A DNA stretch of 64,000 nt from Paenibacillus nasutitermitis (GTDB lineage: Bacteria; Bacillota; Bacilli; Paenibacillales; Paenibacillaceae): the NCBI RefSeq assembly GCF_014641075.1, contig NZ_BMHP01000008.1:1-64000 (forward strand), given 5' to 3'. The translations under genes and the position numbers were made by a program. Below the pieces are notes generated by a model. That model was not told the origin of the DNA. It worked only from the letters and a program-made list of their open reading frames with translations, and made no database searches. Of the stretch, positions 62,207 to 64,000 are shown piece after piece (positions within the stretch are counted from its first letter, which is position 1; the number at the start of each line of letters is the position of its first letter).

Positions 62207-62509
62207 TTACTTCTGGTAATCAATTTCCAGGAAACGCTCCACTTCCGTCTTCCAGCGCTCCTCTACAAATGCTGTATGTAGCGGGTGTGCGTTATACGCC
62301 TCGTACTCCTCCCGGCTGGCAAATTCCATCGAAAATCCGTAATCATAGTCGTTCTTTGGACTAACCTGGCGGAATACATGAAAATGCTTCACTACCGGAA
62401 TAGAGCTGAGAATCTTTTGCCCATCAGCGAGAAACTGCCCGGCTTCCCGGGAGCCTTTCTTATGCTTCAAACAGAAAATAACCGAATGCTGGATCCATTC
62501 CTGTTCCAT
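62207..62509 (-). CDS. Dabb (stress-responsive alpha/beta barrel) family protein
   Basis: This 100-residue ferredoxin-like dimer protein has the pattern IQHSVIFCLKHKKGS, a central FHVFRQVSPKNDYDYGFSMEF strand region and YNAHPLHTAFVEERW. Function in bacteria is unclear. ATG 62509 follows AAGGGG by 11 nt; an ATG at 62533 is also possible. It is convergent to the small acidic protein gene. Confidence 0.85.
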   Translation of the reverse strand: MEQEWIQHSVIFCLKHKKGSREAGQFLADGQKILSSIPVVKHFHVFRQVSPKNDYDYGFSMEFASREEYEAYNAHPLHTAFVEERWKTEVERFLEIDYQK

Positions 62510-62761
62510 CCTGAAATTCAACCCCTTTGCCATTCATACACGCTTTCCCTTGTCCCGGTCGGTCATCTGCCAACTGCCTCTATTCTATCAAAAAGCCCTC
62601 TGATGCTCCAGAACATTCAATCCGGCTTTCTTTACCAGCTGCCGCATCCATATCCGATGTATCAGTAATTCCGCCTCCTTGATATAATCCAGATATTGAA
62701 CCGTTTATGCAGCCCACTCCAGGGATGATTACGAAATGAAAAAACAAGAGGCGGACATATC

Positions 62762-64000
62762 ATGTATAAGGTCATTATTGTAGATGATGAAATCGAAATT
62801 CGCGAAGGTTTACGAACCATATTCCCCTGGCAAGAGCTGGGCGAGTTTGAGGTGTACACGGCCGAGAATGCCAATCATGCGATGCAGATGATTGAGGAGG
62901 TGCAGCCCGACATCCTTATTACGGATGTGAAAATGAATGGGATGACGGGGCTGCAAATGCTTGAAATGATTCAAAACCAGGGCTTGTTTCAGGGCAGGGC
63001 AATTGTCATCAGCGGTTTTGATGATTTTGAATATATTCGAACCGCCCTTCAGAACGGCGCCGTTGATTATATATTGAAACCGATTAATATCGAACAAATG
63101 AAGCAGATGATCATGAAAGCGACCAGTCAGATCAATGATGAGAAACGATTCAAGCTCAACTATGAATTGCTGGAGTCCCAGGTTAACCAGGCATTGCCCC
63201 AGATGAGAGAAGAGATTTTGAGAGAATTAATTAAAGCTCCCTTTGATTCCATCCTGGAGGCCAAAATCACCTATCAGATGGAAACCATGAAAATGGGCTG
63301 GATGATGTCAAGCCGCCATTGCCTTTTTGCCATTGAGGTGGATGATCTGAAGGCAAGCAAACAAAGCGAGCTTGTCCTGTTCGCGGTCGGGAACGTACTG
63401 GAGCAGACACTGAACGAAGCGTATATGCAGCGTTTCGCCATGTTCAAGGACCGCCAGGAGCGGTGGGTCGTTCTCCTTGCGGAGAATGAGAGCGGGACAG
63501 ACCCGCAGTCGTTGGATAACCTCATTCAAACGATCATTACGCGGCTTAATATTTATGTGAAGGTGACGGTGACCATCGGTCTATACCCGCAGCTTGTCGA
63601 TGTGAAGCATACCTATCACGCCTACCGGGAAGCGATTGGGTATCTCGCAGCAAAAGCGGTTTATGGGGGCAACCGGATATTGGCGGGCGAAACGGGAAAT
63701 CCCGCTGAGTCCGATGCGATTACGCTCGATGATGTCAACGTGCTGCTCGAATTGATTCAATTCGGCTCTATCGAGGAAATTCAAACGGAGCTGGCAGGTT
63801 ATACAGGGCTTGTTCAGTCCTGGTCGCTGTCTGCTGTCCGCGATATTCAAGAACGCACCTTCGAATGGCTGCTGGAATTGTTGAATGTATGCGCGGAACG
63901 GGGGCTGCGTGACCGGTGGTGGGAGAAGGAAATTATCTCGATCTGGGAGGAATTCGAGCAGTATGATACGATGGGCTCGCTTCAGGGCGTCCTGGAGAAG
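62762..64000 (+). CDS. YesN-type response regulator (partial, cut by window end)
   Basis: From ATG 62762 (after AAGAGGCGG) an open frame runs to the right edge (413 codons). It encodes a receiver domain: MYKVIIVDDEIEIREGL, phospho-acceptor D55 in ILITDVKMNGMTGLQML, and K106 in YILKPI. A long linker domain follows with a YesN-like pattern (ITYQMETMKMGW, TIGLYPQLVDVKHTYHAYREA). The C-terminal AraC-type HTH should lie beyond the window. Such regulators pair with YesM-type kinases and control sugar operons. Confidence 0.9.
   Translation, partial: MYKVIIVDDEIEIREGLRTIFPWQELGEFEVYTAENANHAMQMIEEVQPDILITDVKMNGMTGLQMLEMIQNQGLFQGRAIVISGFDDFEYIRTALQNGAVDYILKPINIEQMKQMIMKATSQINDEKRFKLNYELLESQVNQALPQMREEILRELIKAPFDSILEAKITYQMETMKMGWMMSSRHCLFAIEVDDLKASKQSELVLFAVGNVLEQTLNEAYMQRFAMFKDRQERWVVLLAENESGTDPQSLDNLIQTIITRLNIYVKVTVTIGLYPQLVDVKHTYHAYREAIGYLAAKAVYGGNRILAGETGNPAESDAITLDDVNVLLELIQFGSIEEIQTELAGYTGLVQSWSLSAVRDIQERTFEWLLELLNVCAERGLRDRWWEKEIISIWEEFEQYDTMGSLQGVLEK

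Overview
The window looks like a chromosomal segment of a spore-forming Bacillota close to Paenibacillus. The gene orders rpoE-pyrG-spo0F-fbaA-murA-rho-rpmE and dnaX-ybaB-recR-yaaL-bofA-rRNA are the classic Bacillales order. Sporulation genes (bofA, spo0F, a PAS histidine kinase, a YhcN-type lipoprotein), an S-layer (SLH) protein, a DUF7667-like small protein and YesN/LplB-type sugar transport modules point to Paenibacillaceae. Species identity is an inference; no database was used.

Region 1 (1-16 kb, all on the minus strand) is core housekeeping. It holds the 5' end of a 16S rRNA gene with tandem promoters, bofA-yaaL-recR-ybaB-dnaX, a PAS sensor kinase, the large SRP RNA with a clear sigma-A promoter and terminator, a YhcN/YlaJ-like lipoprotein, rpmE, a radical SAM protein, rho, murA, fbaA, spo0F (with a sigma-H-like promoter), pyrG and rpoE. 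The 590-bp gap between spo0F and fbaA carries hairpins and a promoter-like site and may encode an undescribed small RNA or leader.

Region 2 (16-32 kb) holds a subtilase facing two arginyl-tRNA synthetase genes that flank a DUF1934 gene, all three behind one T-box leader. Next come a ROK regulator with nagB-like and nagA genes (GlcNAc catabolism), a small Paenibacillus-type protein, a DNA-deoxyinosine glycosylase-like protein, the polyamine genes speB-speE and a divergent class A penicillin-binding protein.

Region 3 (30.7-36.8 kb) is an ATPase-less carbohydrate ABC cassette (LacI regulator, binding protein, two permeases, CehA/McbA-type PHP hydrolase). Between the regulator and the binding-protein gene lies a seven-copy tandem array of 68-70-bp palindromic units.

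Region 4 (37-47.5 kb) holds a stress protein with a sigma-B-like promoter, a 906-residue SLH/FN3 surface protein, ywhD, an M1 peptidase, a membrane protein, three adjacent DnaA-box-like 9-mers, a CsbD-like gene with a second sigma-B-like promoter, a c-di-AMP (ydaO-type) riboswitch before an NlpC/P60 hydrolase, and a photolyase.

Region 5 (47.5-56 kb) is a second ATPase-less ABC sugar operon: binding protein, two permeases, PHP phosphatase, MgtC-like membrane protein, BadF-type sugar kinase and GH4 phospho-glycosidase, with a divergent AraC regulator. Two nearly identical 24-bp palindromes sit at its ends. The right end (56-64 kb) holds a methyltransferase, a long Lhr-type helicase, a 50-residue acidic protein, a Dabb protein and a response regulator cut by the window edge.
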